26,356 nt of DNA from Bacteroidales bacterium (GTDB lineage Bacteria; Bacteroidota; Bacteroidia; Bacteroidales; UBA3663): contig JAGBQS010000236.1 in NCBI GenBank assembly GCA_017632695.1, positions 1 through 26,356 on the forward strand, written 5' to 3'. A program made the position numbers and the translations under genes. The notes beneath the pieces are model-generated. The model ran no database searches. It had not been told where the DNA came from and worked only from the letters and a program-made list of their open reading frames with translations. Below are positions 16,504 through 24,029 of this stretch, in pieces (position 1 is the first letter of the stretch; every line of letters begins with the position of its first letter).

Positions 16504-16533
16504 CAAATTTAATTATTTTTTCCCGAATGACAA
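16504..16533 (-). promoter_or_regulatory. Promoter of the S41 protease run
   Basis: On the minus strand TTG (16533-16531) is followed after 19 bp by TAAATTTG (16511-16504), a good Bacteroidota promoter. The leader to ATG 16484 would be short (about 12 nt). Confidence 0.65.
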
Positions 16534-16571
16534 TTATTTGTATCGTGTTTTTGCAGAAATTAGGACCTTTT

Positions 16572-16603
16572 TTTGTTTTTGTTTTGATAAAACGCTAACT
16601 TTG
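16572..16603 (+). promoter_or_regulatory. Promoter of the calcium P-ATPase
   Basis: TTTG (16572-16575), a 20-bp spacer and TAACTTTG (16596-16603) match the Bacteroidota consensus exactly. Transcription would start near 16610, leaving about 12 nt before ATG 16622. The protease promoter lies back to back about 40 bp away. Confidence 0.65.
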
Positions 16604-16621
16604 CGACAAAAATGAAAACGA

Positions 16622-19231
16622 ATGCTTGCACAAAATTCTAAAAGTATACAGGACGGATTAGGCAAAAACATCATTCCGCCCCCTGAGCGACCCTCCCTGC
16701 TGAAGGGCTATCTGGAAAAGTTCAGGGATCCCCTTATCATCGTCTTGCTGGTGGTTTTCCTGTTCTCGGTTGCTGTGGCCTGTTACGAGATTTCAGAGGG
16801 CGGCCCCATGAGTTTATTGCTGGAGCCGGCGGGGGTATTGTTTGCCCTGCTGCTTGCTACGGGAGTGGGTTTTATCTTCGAGGTAAAGGCCGAGGGCGAG
16901 TTTCAGGTCCTGAATCAGGTGCGCGATGACGAACCTGTAAAGGTGCTGCGTCTGATGCCGGACGGCATGCAGCAGATGTTCCGTATTGCCAAAAAGGATG
17001 TATGTGTGGGCGACCGTGTGAGCCTGGAGGCAGGTGATCAGATTCCGGCCGACGGACGTATCGTAAGGAGCAATCAGTTGCGGGTGGACGAATCCAATTT
17101 TACGGGTGAACCCTGGAGCACGAAGGGGGGCATTGACGAATCGGATTCAGAGATGCCATCGGACAAGGAATCGGCTTATCCGAAAGATTTTCTTTTGCGG
17201 GGTTCGACGGTCATAGAGGGTAGCGCACAATATGAAGTGGTTGCCATTGGAATGGATACCGAAGAGGGGCGCGGTGCCGCACGTGTGCAGGAAGGGAAAG
17301 AAGTCAAGACCCCCTTGCGCCGGCAGCTGGATGTGCTGGGTAAGTGGATTTCGTATGCCAGTTTCGTAATTGCCGTTCTGATTGTTATCGGTCGTCTGGT
17401 GTACTTTTTCCTCAATGTTTCGGAGCCTGAACGGCAAGATCCTGTGACGATTATTCATGTTATCCTGAGTTCCGTTATGATTGCCGTCACCCTGATTGTG
17501 GTGGCTGTTCCCGAGGGTTTGCCGATGAGCATTACGGTCAGCCTGGCTCTCAGTATGCGAAAGATGCTGAAGGAAAACAATCTGGTCCGCAAACTGCATG
17601 CCTGCGAAACGATGGGTGCTGCTACGGTTATCTGTACCGACAAAACCGGCACGCTTACCCAGAACCGGATGACGGTGGTTGAAAGTCTGTTCGGTGCGGA
17701 TATACCGGCTGAAGAAATAGCCCGCAGTATTGCCGTTAACAGTACGGCGGAACTGAATGGCAATCAGGCTATCGGAAATCCGACGGAGGGTGCTTTGCTG
17801 CAATGGATCAGGAGCCGGCAGCTGGATTACCGTTCCTTCAGGCAGTCGGCTGCGATTGTACGACAGAAGCCGTTCAGTACGGAAACAAAGTATATGCTGA
17901 CACAGGTGGACGATACGGTTTATCTGAAGGGTGCCCCCGAAATCATTTTGCAGATGTGTGGCAAACTGGCCGAGGGTTTGACACAGGAGCGGATTCTGTC
18001 CACCCTGGAAGATTATCAGAGCAAGGCTTATCGGACATTGGGTTTTGCCATCAACGATACGTTTGTGGGTCTGGTGGGTATTGCCGACCCGATCCGTCCG
18101 GATGTGCGCGAGGCGATTGATATCTGTATGAACCGGGCGCACGTCAAAGTCATTATCGTGACGGGCGATACGGTGGGAACTGCCAACGAAATCGGACGTC
18201 AGATCGGGTTGCTGGCCGAAGGTGAGACCGATAAAACCCTGACAGGTCCGGACTTTGCTGCGCTGTCGGATGCTGATGCCAAAAAAATGCTCAAGGAAGG
18301 TCGCGTGAAGATTATAGCCCGAGCACGACCCGATGACAAGGCGCGTCTGGTGGTGCTCCTGCAACGGAACGGCGAGGTGGTTGCCGTAACGGGCGACGGT
18401 ACCAACGATGCTCCTGCTTTGGCGAAGGCTCAGGTGGGTTTGTCGATGGGCGACGGTACAGCGCGAGCCAAGGAGGCTTCGGACATTACCATTATCGACA
18501 ATTCGTTTGTTTCCATTAATCGGGCCATTCTTTGGGGACGCTCTTTGTATCAGAACCTCCGGCGTTTCATCATTTTCCAGATGACCATCAATGTATGTGC
18601 CTGTCTGGTGGTTCTGTTAGGAGCGTTTACCGGACTGCAGTCGCCGCTCAATGTGACCCAGATGCTTTGGGTCAACCTGATTATGGATACTTTTGCCGCA
18701 ATGGCTCTTTCGTCGCTGCCTGCCGATCCGCGTGTGATGTCAGAATATCCGCGCAGTCCGAGGGCGCACATCATCGACCGTCACATGATTACCTATATTT
18801 CCGGATGGGGCGCGTTCTTCTTCCTGCTTCTTACGGGAATATGGGAATACCTGATCAGTCATTATCAAGGCAAGGGTATGCAAATCGACGGATATCACGA
18901 AGGCCTTTTCTTCACCACGTTTGTGCTGATTCAGTTCTGGAACCTGTTCAATGTCCGGTACTACAATACAGGCCGATGTCTGACGCTCGACTTGCTGGAG
19001 GCCGTTAAAGGCATCCGTCCGTTGAGCGCGACGTTCGGCCGTGGATTTGTGTTCATCGTTTCAGTAATCCTTGCCGGCCAGATACTGATCCAGCAGGTGG
19101 GTTATGAAATGTTCGAAATCGAGCCTCTGGAGGCAACCCATTGGTTGCTGCTGATTGTCGGTACTTTCCCGGTTTTGCTCTTGCCCGATCTGTATCGGTT
19201 CATTTTCCGTTGCAGGCGGGAGCGGGCATAA
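16622..19231 (+). CDS. PMCA-type calcium-translocating P-type ATPase
   Basis: An 869-residue P2-type cation pump. Visible in order: an A-domain with TGEP (161-164), M4 with the ion-site motif VAVPEGLP (294-301), phosphorylation site DKTGTLT (Asp340), an N-domain KGAPE (436-440), TGDT (514-517) and hinge TGDGTNDAP (590-598). C-terminal membrane helices follow (MTINVCACLVVLLGAFTG, QMLWVNLIMDTFAAMALSS, and later ones). The N-terminus is shorter than in typical relatives: only about 15 residues precede PPPERPSL. The start is decided by an in-frame TGA at 16613, making ATG 16622 the first possible codon. An overlapping out-of-frame ATG at 16612 opens a 9-codon uORF. The 3' end overlaps the convergent lipoprotein gene by 32 bp. 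Confidence 0.94.
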   Translation: MLAQNSKSIQDGLGKNIIPPPERPSLLKGYLEKFRDPLIIVLLVVFLFSVAVACYEISEGGPMSLLLEPAGVLFALLLATGVGFIFEVKAEGEFQVLNQVRDDEPVKVLRLMPDGMQQMFRIAKKDVCVGDRVSLEAGDQIPADGRIVRSNQLRVDESNFTGEPWSTKGGIDESDSEMPSDKESAYPKDFLLRGSTVIEGSAQYEVVAIGMDTEEGRGAARVQEGKEVKTPLRRQLDVLGKWISYASFVIAVLIVIGRLVYFFLNVSEPERQDPVTIIHVILSSVMIAVTLIVVAVPEGLPMSITVSLALSMRKMLKENNLVRKLHACETMGAATVICTDKTGTLTQNRMTVVESLFGADIPAEEIARSIAVNSTAELNGNQAIGNPTEGALLQWIRSRQLDYRSFRQSAAIVRQKPFSTETKYMLTQVDDTVYLKGAPEIILQMCGKLAEGLTQERILSTLEDYQSKAYRTLGFAINDTFVGLVGIADPIRPDVREAIDICMNRAHVKVIIVTGDTVGTANEIGRQIGLLAEGETDKTLTGPDFAALSDADAKKMLKEGRVKIIARARPDDKARLVVLLQRNGEVVAVTGDGTNDAPALAKAQVGLSMGDGTARAKEASDITIIDNSFVSINRAILWGRSLYQNLRRFIIFQMTINVCACLVVLLGAFTGLQSPLNVTQMLWVNLIMDTFAAMALSSLPADPRVMSEYPRSPRAHIIDRHMITYISGWGAFFFLLLTGIWEYLISHYQGKGMQIDGYHEGLFFTTFVLIQFWNLFNVRYYNTGRCLTLDLLEAVKGIRPLSATFGRGFVFIVSVILAGQILIQQVGYEMFEIEPLEATHWLLLIVGTFPVLLLPDLYRFIFRCRRERA

Positions 19232-20555
19232 ACGTTTCGTCTGCCGGAGTCAGTTGCAGTGTCGGATATTGCCTGAAATAGTTGTCAACGGTTTCGAGGT
19301 ATATCTTTGTTAAAATGGAATCATCTTTGAAGCTTTCCTCCACATATTCTTTCCATCTTTCGGATCTGAGGTTGTTGCGGTTTTCCACCATCACCCTGAT
19401 CATGTGGGCGCGTTCGCTGCAGGCAAATTCTCCGTAGGAATGATTTTTACTATAGTCATTAAGTACCCACGAACCGTTATGCCAAACCAACTGGAAGATA
19501 AAATCGTCCTGGTAGGCAACCGAATCATTCAGCAGATGCTGATAGCAGGCCCAAACGTAGCTTTTTTCATCCGAAACCTGGAAGATGTCATCGAATATCC
19601 AGCGGTGAGAAACTGTGACTTTTTCATATTCCCTCTTTTCCTTATTCCATATTGTGCCATCGCAGCAGTCTTCCATCCATTCCAGGAAATAACGGGATTC
19701 TTCCAATGTCCCTTTCCCATTTACTGCGTCTGAAGGCATTGTGTCCAGATGGCGGAACAGGGCATAGAAACTGGGGGCTAAAACAGTAGAGTCCGTAACG
19801 TGATACTGGCGTTCGGGCAGCGCATGGATGATCTGGAGCATACGATTCTTGGTCGGCAGCGGGTTGGTAAAACGGAAATTGTCGGACGGATGCTGTTTGA
19901 AGAACTGTTCTACATTATCTGTATATTCGGAGAGATCTGACTGCAGTTCCTGTTTTGCCGATTCAACCAGTTTCTGCCAAGCTTTCGATTGGAAGAAATG
20001 GCGTTGTATGATGATGTATTCCTGCAGCCGGCATTTGATATCGTCGAAGTCTGCAATCTGCCATTTGGAATCTTTCTTTGTCAGTTGCAGAACGGATGTG
20101 CCGAATAACGTCGGTATGCCATTCCAAACCCAGAATCTTTCGAATAAAACCGTAGCCGAATCGCCGGATCTGGTTACGGATTTGACTACGAAAAGGTCGG
20201 CTTCGTCACCATTGCCGCTCAGGAAGTAAGACAGCCACTCATTGCTGCCCATATCGCCTAATCCGTCATCGGGAAGATCCCAGGCGCCTTTCAGGAGCTG
20301 GTGATATTCGTCGGTAAATGCCCAGGAGGCGGTATCCTGGAAGTAGTGTTCAGGGATGACCATGATCAGGGAAGCAATCTCTTCGAAAGACAGATCTTTA
20401 TAGAGTGTAACGCCTTCGTCGATGGTCGCTTGACGGACACCGTTGATAATGGTATCCGGTTTGGCAGACACTGTTTCGGCAGGAACAGTTGTCTGGCTTT
20501 GACGGGTGCAGGCGCAAATAAAAAGAGACAGGAACAACAGAAAGTAAATTTTCAT
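19200..20555 (-). CDS. Lipoprotein of unknown function with apparent internal duplication
   Basis: I do not recognise the family. From ATG 20555 (MKIYFLLFLSLFICAC) it is 451 residues with a lipobox Cys16. The next residues (TRQSQTT) are not acidic, so it probably stays on the periplasmic side. Two halves look related. In the first, FVVKSVTRSGDSATV... is followed by LQLTKKDSKWQIADF and, later, YTDNVEQFFKQHP. In the second, FQVSDEKSYVWA... is followed by FQLVWHNGSWVLNDY and LETVDNYFRQYP. Each half looks like an NTF2-like module (strand pair, GSW/SKW-type turn) followed by a helical hairpin. The frame is open 7 codons further upstream (20576), but the lipoprotein signal fits 20555. The last 32 bp overlap the P-ATPase end. 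Confidence 0.8.
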   Translation of the reverse strand: MKIYFLLFLSLFICACTRQSQTTVPAETVSAKPDTIINGVRQATIDEGVTLYKDLSFEEIASLIMVIPEHYFQDTASWAFTDEYHQLLKGAWDLPDDGLGDMGSNEWLSYFLSGNGDEADLFVVKSVTRSGDSATVLFERFWVWNGIPTLFGTSVLQLTKKDSKWQIADFDDIKCRLQEYIIIQRHFFQSKAWQKLVESAKQELQSDLSEYTDNVEQFFKQHPSDNFRFTNPLPTKNRMLQIIHALPERQYHVTDSTVLAPSFYALFRHLDTMPSDAVNGKGTLEESRYFLEWMEDCCDGTIWNKEKREYEKVTVSHRWIFDDIFQVSDEKSYVWACYQHLLNDSVAYQDDFIFQLVWHNGSWVLNDYSKNHSYGEFACSERAHMIRVMVENRNNLRSERWKEYVEESFKDDSILTKIYLETVDNYFRQYPTLQLTPADETFMPAPACNGK

Positions 20556-20580
20556 AGTGGAAAAAGTAATTGACAATAAG

Positions 20581-20622
20581 GGTAAAGTTTAAAGGGTAAA
20601 GAGTAGAGTGTAAAGAGTAAAG
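20581..20622. repeat. Six tandem 7-bp repeats (NGTAAAG)
   Basis: Consecutive heptamers read GGTAAAG, TTTAAAG, GGTAAAG, AGTAGAG, TGTAAAG and AGTAAAG. They lie 26-67 bp upstream of the lipoprotein start (minus strand CTTTACN), exactly where its promoter should be. No TAnnTTTG box is present there. Confidence 0.8.
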
Positions 20623-20627
20623 GGACA

Positions 20628-20657
20628 AATGCCTGGAGTTTTTTGGCTCCAGGCATT
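20628..20657 (-). terminator. Hairpin terminator after ackA
   Basis: AATGCCTGGAG (20628-20638) and CTCCAGGCATT (20647-20657) form a perfect 11-bp stem with an 8-nt loop, 21 bp beyond the ackA stop. The minus-strand transcript continues TGTCCCTTT, only a weak U tract, so termination could be partial or the stem may serve mRNA stability. Confidence 0.65.
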
Positions 20658-20678
20658 CTTATAAATAGCAGCTGAAGC

Positions 20679-21872
20679 TTACTTCTTCGATACGATTTCT
20701 TCGGTATCGGTTGCAATCATCAGTTCCTCGTCGGTAGGAACAACGGCAACGGTAACCTTCGAGGCTGGGGTAGAGATGACAGCCTCATCGCCATGAATGG
20801 TTTCGTTCTTGGCTTCGTCCAACTGGATGCCCAGGAACTCCATATCTTTCAGTACCTGCTGACGGACATATACATGGTTTTCGCCTACGCCACCCGTGAA
20901 GGCAATGGCATCGACACCACCCATAGCGGCTGCGTATGCGCCAATGTACTTCTTGATACGGTAGCAGTAAACATCCAGGGCAGTCTGAGCATTCTTGTCA
21001 CCGTCGAGAGCCTTCTGGTAGGCATCGCGCATATCGCTTGAACCGCACATACCCAGCATGCCCGATTTCTTGTTCAGGAATGTATCCATCTGAGCCGGAT
21101 TCAGACCTTCCTTTTCCATGATGAAGGTTACGGCAGCAGCATCGATGTCGCCTGAACGGGTTCCCATTACGAGACCCTCCAATGGAGTCAGACCCATAGA
21201 GGTATCGACACACTTGCCGTTTACGACAGCACTCATGGAAGCACCGTTGCCGATATGGGCAACAATCAGCTTCGAGTTGTTCGGATCGAGACCCAGATAC
21301 TCGATGGCACGCTTGCTGACAAAACGGTGAGAGGTTCCGTGGAAACCGTAACGGCGTACGCCCCACTTTTTGTAAATCTCGTTCGGGATAGCGTACATGT
21401 AGGCCTTCTCAGGCATGGTCTGGTGGAAGGCGGTATCGAATACGGCAACCTGCGGGCAGTCCGGCATCAGTTCCTTAACGGCCATAATACCCTTCAGGTT
21501 GGCAGGGTTATGCAGAGGACCCAGTACGGCGCATTCCTTGATAACCTCAATCACCTCGTCGGTTACCAGGCAGGACTTGGTGACCTTCATGGCACCGTGA
21601 AGTACGCGGTGACCTACGGCCTGAATCTCGTTGACCGACTTCAGCACACCATACTTCTCCGAAAGCAACTGCTCGAATACGAAGCTGACGGCAGCAGTGT
21701 GCTCGGGCATGTTGTGCTCCAAAATCACCTTTTCGCCATCGGAAGCCGTGAGTTTCAGGAATGAATCAGGCAGACCGATCTTCTCGACGCCACCCTGTGC
21801 AATAACATTCTTACCATCGAACAACTTATATTTCAAGCTCGATGAGCCGCAATTTAATACAAGAATCTTCAT
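20679..21872 (-). CDS. ackA: Acetate kinase
   Basis: Acetate kinase interconverts acetyl phosphate + ADP and acetate + ATP, the ATP-yielding step of fermentation. The 397-residue length is standard. Seen motifs: MKILVLNCGSSSLKYKLFD (N-terminal phosphate site), GHRVLHG, FDTAFHQTMP, RRYGFHGTSHRFVS, AHIGNGAS, DTSMGLTPLEG, MGTRSGDIDAA and FTGGVGEN. It follows pta by 29 bp, the classical order, and ends before the hairpin at 20628-20657. Confidence 0.98.
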   Translation of the reverse strand: MKILVLNCGSSSLKYKLFDGKNVIAQGGVEKIGLPDSFLKLTASDGEKVILEHNMPEHTAAVSFVFEQLLSEKYGVLKSVNEIQAVGHRVLHGAMKVTKSCLVTDEVIEVIKECAVLGPLHNPANLKGIMAVKELMPDCPQVAVFDTAFHQTMPEKAYMYAIPNEIYKKWGVRRYGFHGTSHRFVSKRAIEYLGLDPNNSKLIVAHIGNGASMSAVVNGKCVDTSMGLTPLEGLVMGTRSGDIDAAAVTFIMEKEGLNPAQMDTFLNKKSGMLGMCGSSDMRDAYQKALDGDKNAQTALDVYCYRIKKYIGAYAAAMGGVDAIAFTGGVGENHVYVRQQVLKDMEFLGIQLDEAKNETIHGDEAVISTPASKVTVAVVPTDEELMIATDTEEIVSKK

Positions 21873-21901
21873 TTTTCTTTTTGCTTTTTTACTTTTAGGG
21901 A

Positions 21902-22939
21902 TTATTGTGCTGCAGCAGCACGTTCTTTGGCACCGATGGCCTGATTGCAGGTTACTACGATGGTCTGATAAACCTCATCGACGTTACAGCCGCGGCTGAG
22001 GTCGTTGACAGGAGCAGCAATGCCCTGAAGGATAGGACCTACGGCAGTACCGCCGGTCAGACGCTGAACGAGCTTGTAGCAGATGTTGCCTACTTCGAGA
22101 CTTGGGAAAACGAGGGTGTTGCAATGACCGGCAATGGTAGAACCCTTGGCCTTGCTGGCACCTACCGAAGGAACGATGGCGGCATCAGCCTGCAACTCAC
22201 CGTCAATCTGAAGATCCGGGTTCAGTTCCTTGGCGATAGCGGTAGCCTCAACAACCTTGTCGACCATCTCATGCTTGGCCGAACCCTTGGTTGAGAAACT
22301 CAGCATGCCGACAACAGGAGTCTCGATGCCGGCGATGTCATGAGCGGTCTGTGCCGAGCAAACGGCAATCTGACCCAGCTGCTTGGCATCAGGATTCGGA
22401 GTAACGGCACAGTCGGCAAATACCAGGATTCCTTCCTTGCCGTAAGCCTTGGCGGCTTCGTTGGTCATAATCATGATGAAAGCGCCGGAAACGCAAGAGA
22501 TGCCTGGTGCGGTCTTGATAATCTGCAGGGCAGGACGAAGTACATCGCCTGTGGTATTGCGGGCGCCGGCAACCTGTCCGTCGGCTTCTCCGCTCTTGAT
22601 GATCAGGGTGCCCAGATACAGGGGATCCTTAACGAGTTCTGCTGCCTTCTCGGGGGTCATGCCCTTCTTCTCGCGAAGCCTGAACAGAAGGTCGGCATAT
22701 TTCTGGGCGTTGGGGTTGTTTTCAGGCTCAACGATGGTAGCCTTGCCGATGTTTTTGAGATTGTACTCCTTAACGAGCGCGTCAATTTCGCTCTTTGCTC
22801 CAATCAGGACGATGTCTGCTACGCCGTCGCCAAGAATGCGGTCGGCTGCCTGAATGGTACGTGGTTCGGTGCCCTCTGCGAGGACGATACGCTGCTTGTT
22901 GGCCTTTGCCTTAGCAACGAGTTGATCCATTAATGCCAT
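21902..22939 (-). CDS. pta: Phosphate acetyltransferase (short form)
   Basis: Pta converts acetyl-CoA + Pi to acetyl phosphate + CoA. At 345 residues it is the short catalytic form, without the N-terminal P-loop and DRTGG regulatory domains of the ~700-residue enterobacterial enzyme. Visible: RIVLAEGTEPRTIQAADRI, VADIVLIG, GMTPEKA, DPLYLGTLIIKSGEADGQVAGA, VFADCAVTPNP, VGMLSFSTKGSA, ELQADAAIVPSVG and NTLVFPSLEVGNICYKLVQRL. ATG 22930 (MDQLVAKAK) is an alternative start. The region ahead of it holds the long nested palindrome; no clean TAnnTTTG box with a proper -33 was found there. Confidence 0.97.
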   Translation of the reverse strand: MALMDQLVAKAKANKQRIVLAEGTEPRTIQAADRILGDGVADIVLIGAKSEIDALVKEYNLKNIGKATIVEPENNPNAQKYADLLFRLREKKGMTPEKAAELVKDPLYLGTLIIKSGEADGQVAGARNTTGDVLRPALQIIKTAPGISCVSGAFIMIMTNEAAKAYGKEGILVFADCAVTPNPDAKQLGQIAVCSAQTAHDIAGIETPVVGMLSFSTKGSAKHEMVDKVVEATAIAKELNPDLQIDGELQADAAIVPSVGASKAKGSTIAGHCNTLVFPSLEVGNICYKLVQRLTGGTAVGPILQGIAAPVNDLSRGCNVDEVYQTIVVTCNQAIGAKERAAAAQ

Positions 22940-22986
22940 AATGTTAGTTATTTAAGAATTTGGGTTAATAAATATTTTCTGTTCGT

Positions 22987-23045
22987 GCAAAAATTTACTC
23001 TCCCGTTGGGAAAATATTTTTCCCCAGTTAGGGAGTAAATTTTGC
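22987..23045. promoter_or_regulatory. 59-bp nested palindrome between the LuxR-type regulator and pta
   Basis: The outer arms are GCAAAAATTTACTCTCCC (22987-23004) and GGGAGTAAATTTTGC (23031-23045), complementary over 15 pairs with three extra bases in the left arm. The inner arms GGGAAAA (23008-23014) and TTTTCCC (23018-23024) form a second palindrome around TAT. It starts 8 bp beyond the regulator's stop and ends about 48 bp upstream of the pta start. It could be a terminator of the regulator gene, an operator for pta, or both. Confidence 0.6.
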
Positions 23046-23052
23046 TGTTCTT

Positions 23053-24027
23053 TCAGTTGATCGGAAGGTCGCGGATTTCGTCGACCTTTACGATGCCGTT
23101 CACAATGGCGTAGATGACCAGACCTGCCGGCGTGTGGATGTCCAGTTTGCGGGCAATGTTGCGCCGGTGTGTCAGCACGGTATGGGTGGCAATGAACAGG
23201 CTGTCGGCAATCTCCTTGTTGGTCTGTCCCTTCACAACGCCCATGATGATTTCCTTTTCGCGCTGGCTGAGCGGGTCTTTGTCGCTCTTTTTGTTTTCCG
23301 GCTCCGATTCTTCGTCGTTAACGTCGACCTGACTTTCGAGCATCGAAACGACAGGAATGAAGACCGTGTCTTCGAGTAGCGTGTGCGATTCCATGTCTTT
23401 CTCGAACTCGAACAGGTTCAGCAGAGCTTCGTTCAGTTCCTCCTTATTGGCCGACGACGGAGAATAGCGGATAATGATGTTCTTCAGATCCGACAGTTTG
23501 CGGGCTATCATCTGATCGTCGTTCTGATGCGTATGGTCATCCTCGAAGTGCTGCAGACACACATCGGCTGGACGTCGTCCGTGCATCAGTCCGTCCACAT
23601 ACTGGAAGAAGTGTTCGGCCTCGTATTCCTGGTGCCGCTTGATTTCGGCAACATAATCATCAAAGAACTTCAGGATCAGGAATCCGATCTCGTTTTGGGT
23701 CGAGCAGTCGACGGCATTCACAAACTTGCGGCGGATGGCCGGCAGCTCGAAGTCGAGAAAGAAGGTGTGGCTGTTACGGAGGTATGTCAGCAGACCTTCG
23801 ACATGCAGTGAGAGGTATTCCTCAAAAGATGGCTTCAGCCCCTGACTGATGAAATTGCAGACTGCCAGAAAGGTGTCGGTGTCCACTCCATTCTCACGGC
23901 AGACTTCATTGACGGTCTTGTCGCCAAACCCCAGTGCTATGCCAAACCGGCTCATTACCTGCAGGAGACGGAAATCGTCGCTGATCAGTTCCGCCAGGCT
24001 ATCGTTGCTGCGATATTTATGTCCCAT
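23053..24027 (-). CDS. LuxR-type transcription regulator with RIC/YtfE-like hemerythrin sensor domain
   Basis: A 324-residue fusion. Residues about 15-60 resemble the ScdA/RIC N-terminal domain (FRLLQVMSRFGIALGFGDKT), but the Cys-Cys pair of RIC proteins is replaced by Leu-Gly-Phe-Gly. Residues about 75-230 resemble a hemerythrin-like four-helix bundle. All six ligand positions of E. coli YtfE can be matched: His87, His132 and Glu136 (RHQEYE), His167 (DDHTHQND; His165 is an alternative), His215 and Glu219 (SHTLLE). An acidic linker (235-250) leads to a LuxR/GerE helix-turn-helix, LSQREKEIIMGVVKGQTNKEIADSL...TVLTHRRNIARKL. No receiver domain or phosphorylation Asp is seen. It probably senses O2, NO or iron state through a di-iron site; this is inference. 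It starts 2 bp after the K+ channel stop. Confidence 0.85.
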   Translation of the reverse strand: MGHKYRSNDSLAELISDDFRLLQVMSRFGIALGFGDKTVNEVCRENGVDTDTFLAVCNFISQGLKPSFEEYLSLHVEGLLTYLRNSHTFFLDFELPAIRRKFVNAVDCSTQNEIGFLILKFFDDYVAEIKRHQEYEAEHFFQYVDGLMHGRRPADVCLQHFEDDHTHQNDDQMIARKLSDLKNIIIRYSPSSANKEELNEALLNLFEFEKDMESHTLLEDTVFIPVVSMLESQVDVNDEESEPENKKSDKDPLSQREKEIIMGVVKGQTNKEIADSLFIATHTVLTHRRNIARKLDIHTPAGLVIYAIVNGIVKVDEIRDLPIN

Positions 24028-24029
24028 AA

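Noticed and set aside
17147..18364. 405-codon minus-strand frame inside the P-ATPase gene
   Set aside because: It is antisense to the conserved pump core; the His/Gln/Arg-rich translation shows no family resemblance.
20398..20628. 76-codon minus-strand frame running through the heptamer repeats
   Set aside because: It overlaps the lipoprotein start in another frame; its first part is only translated repeat sequence.
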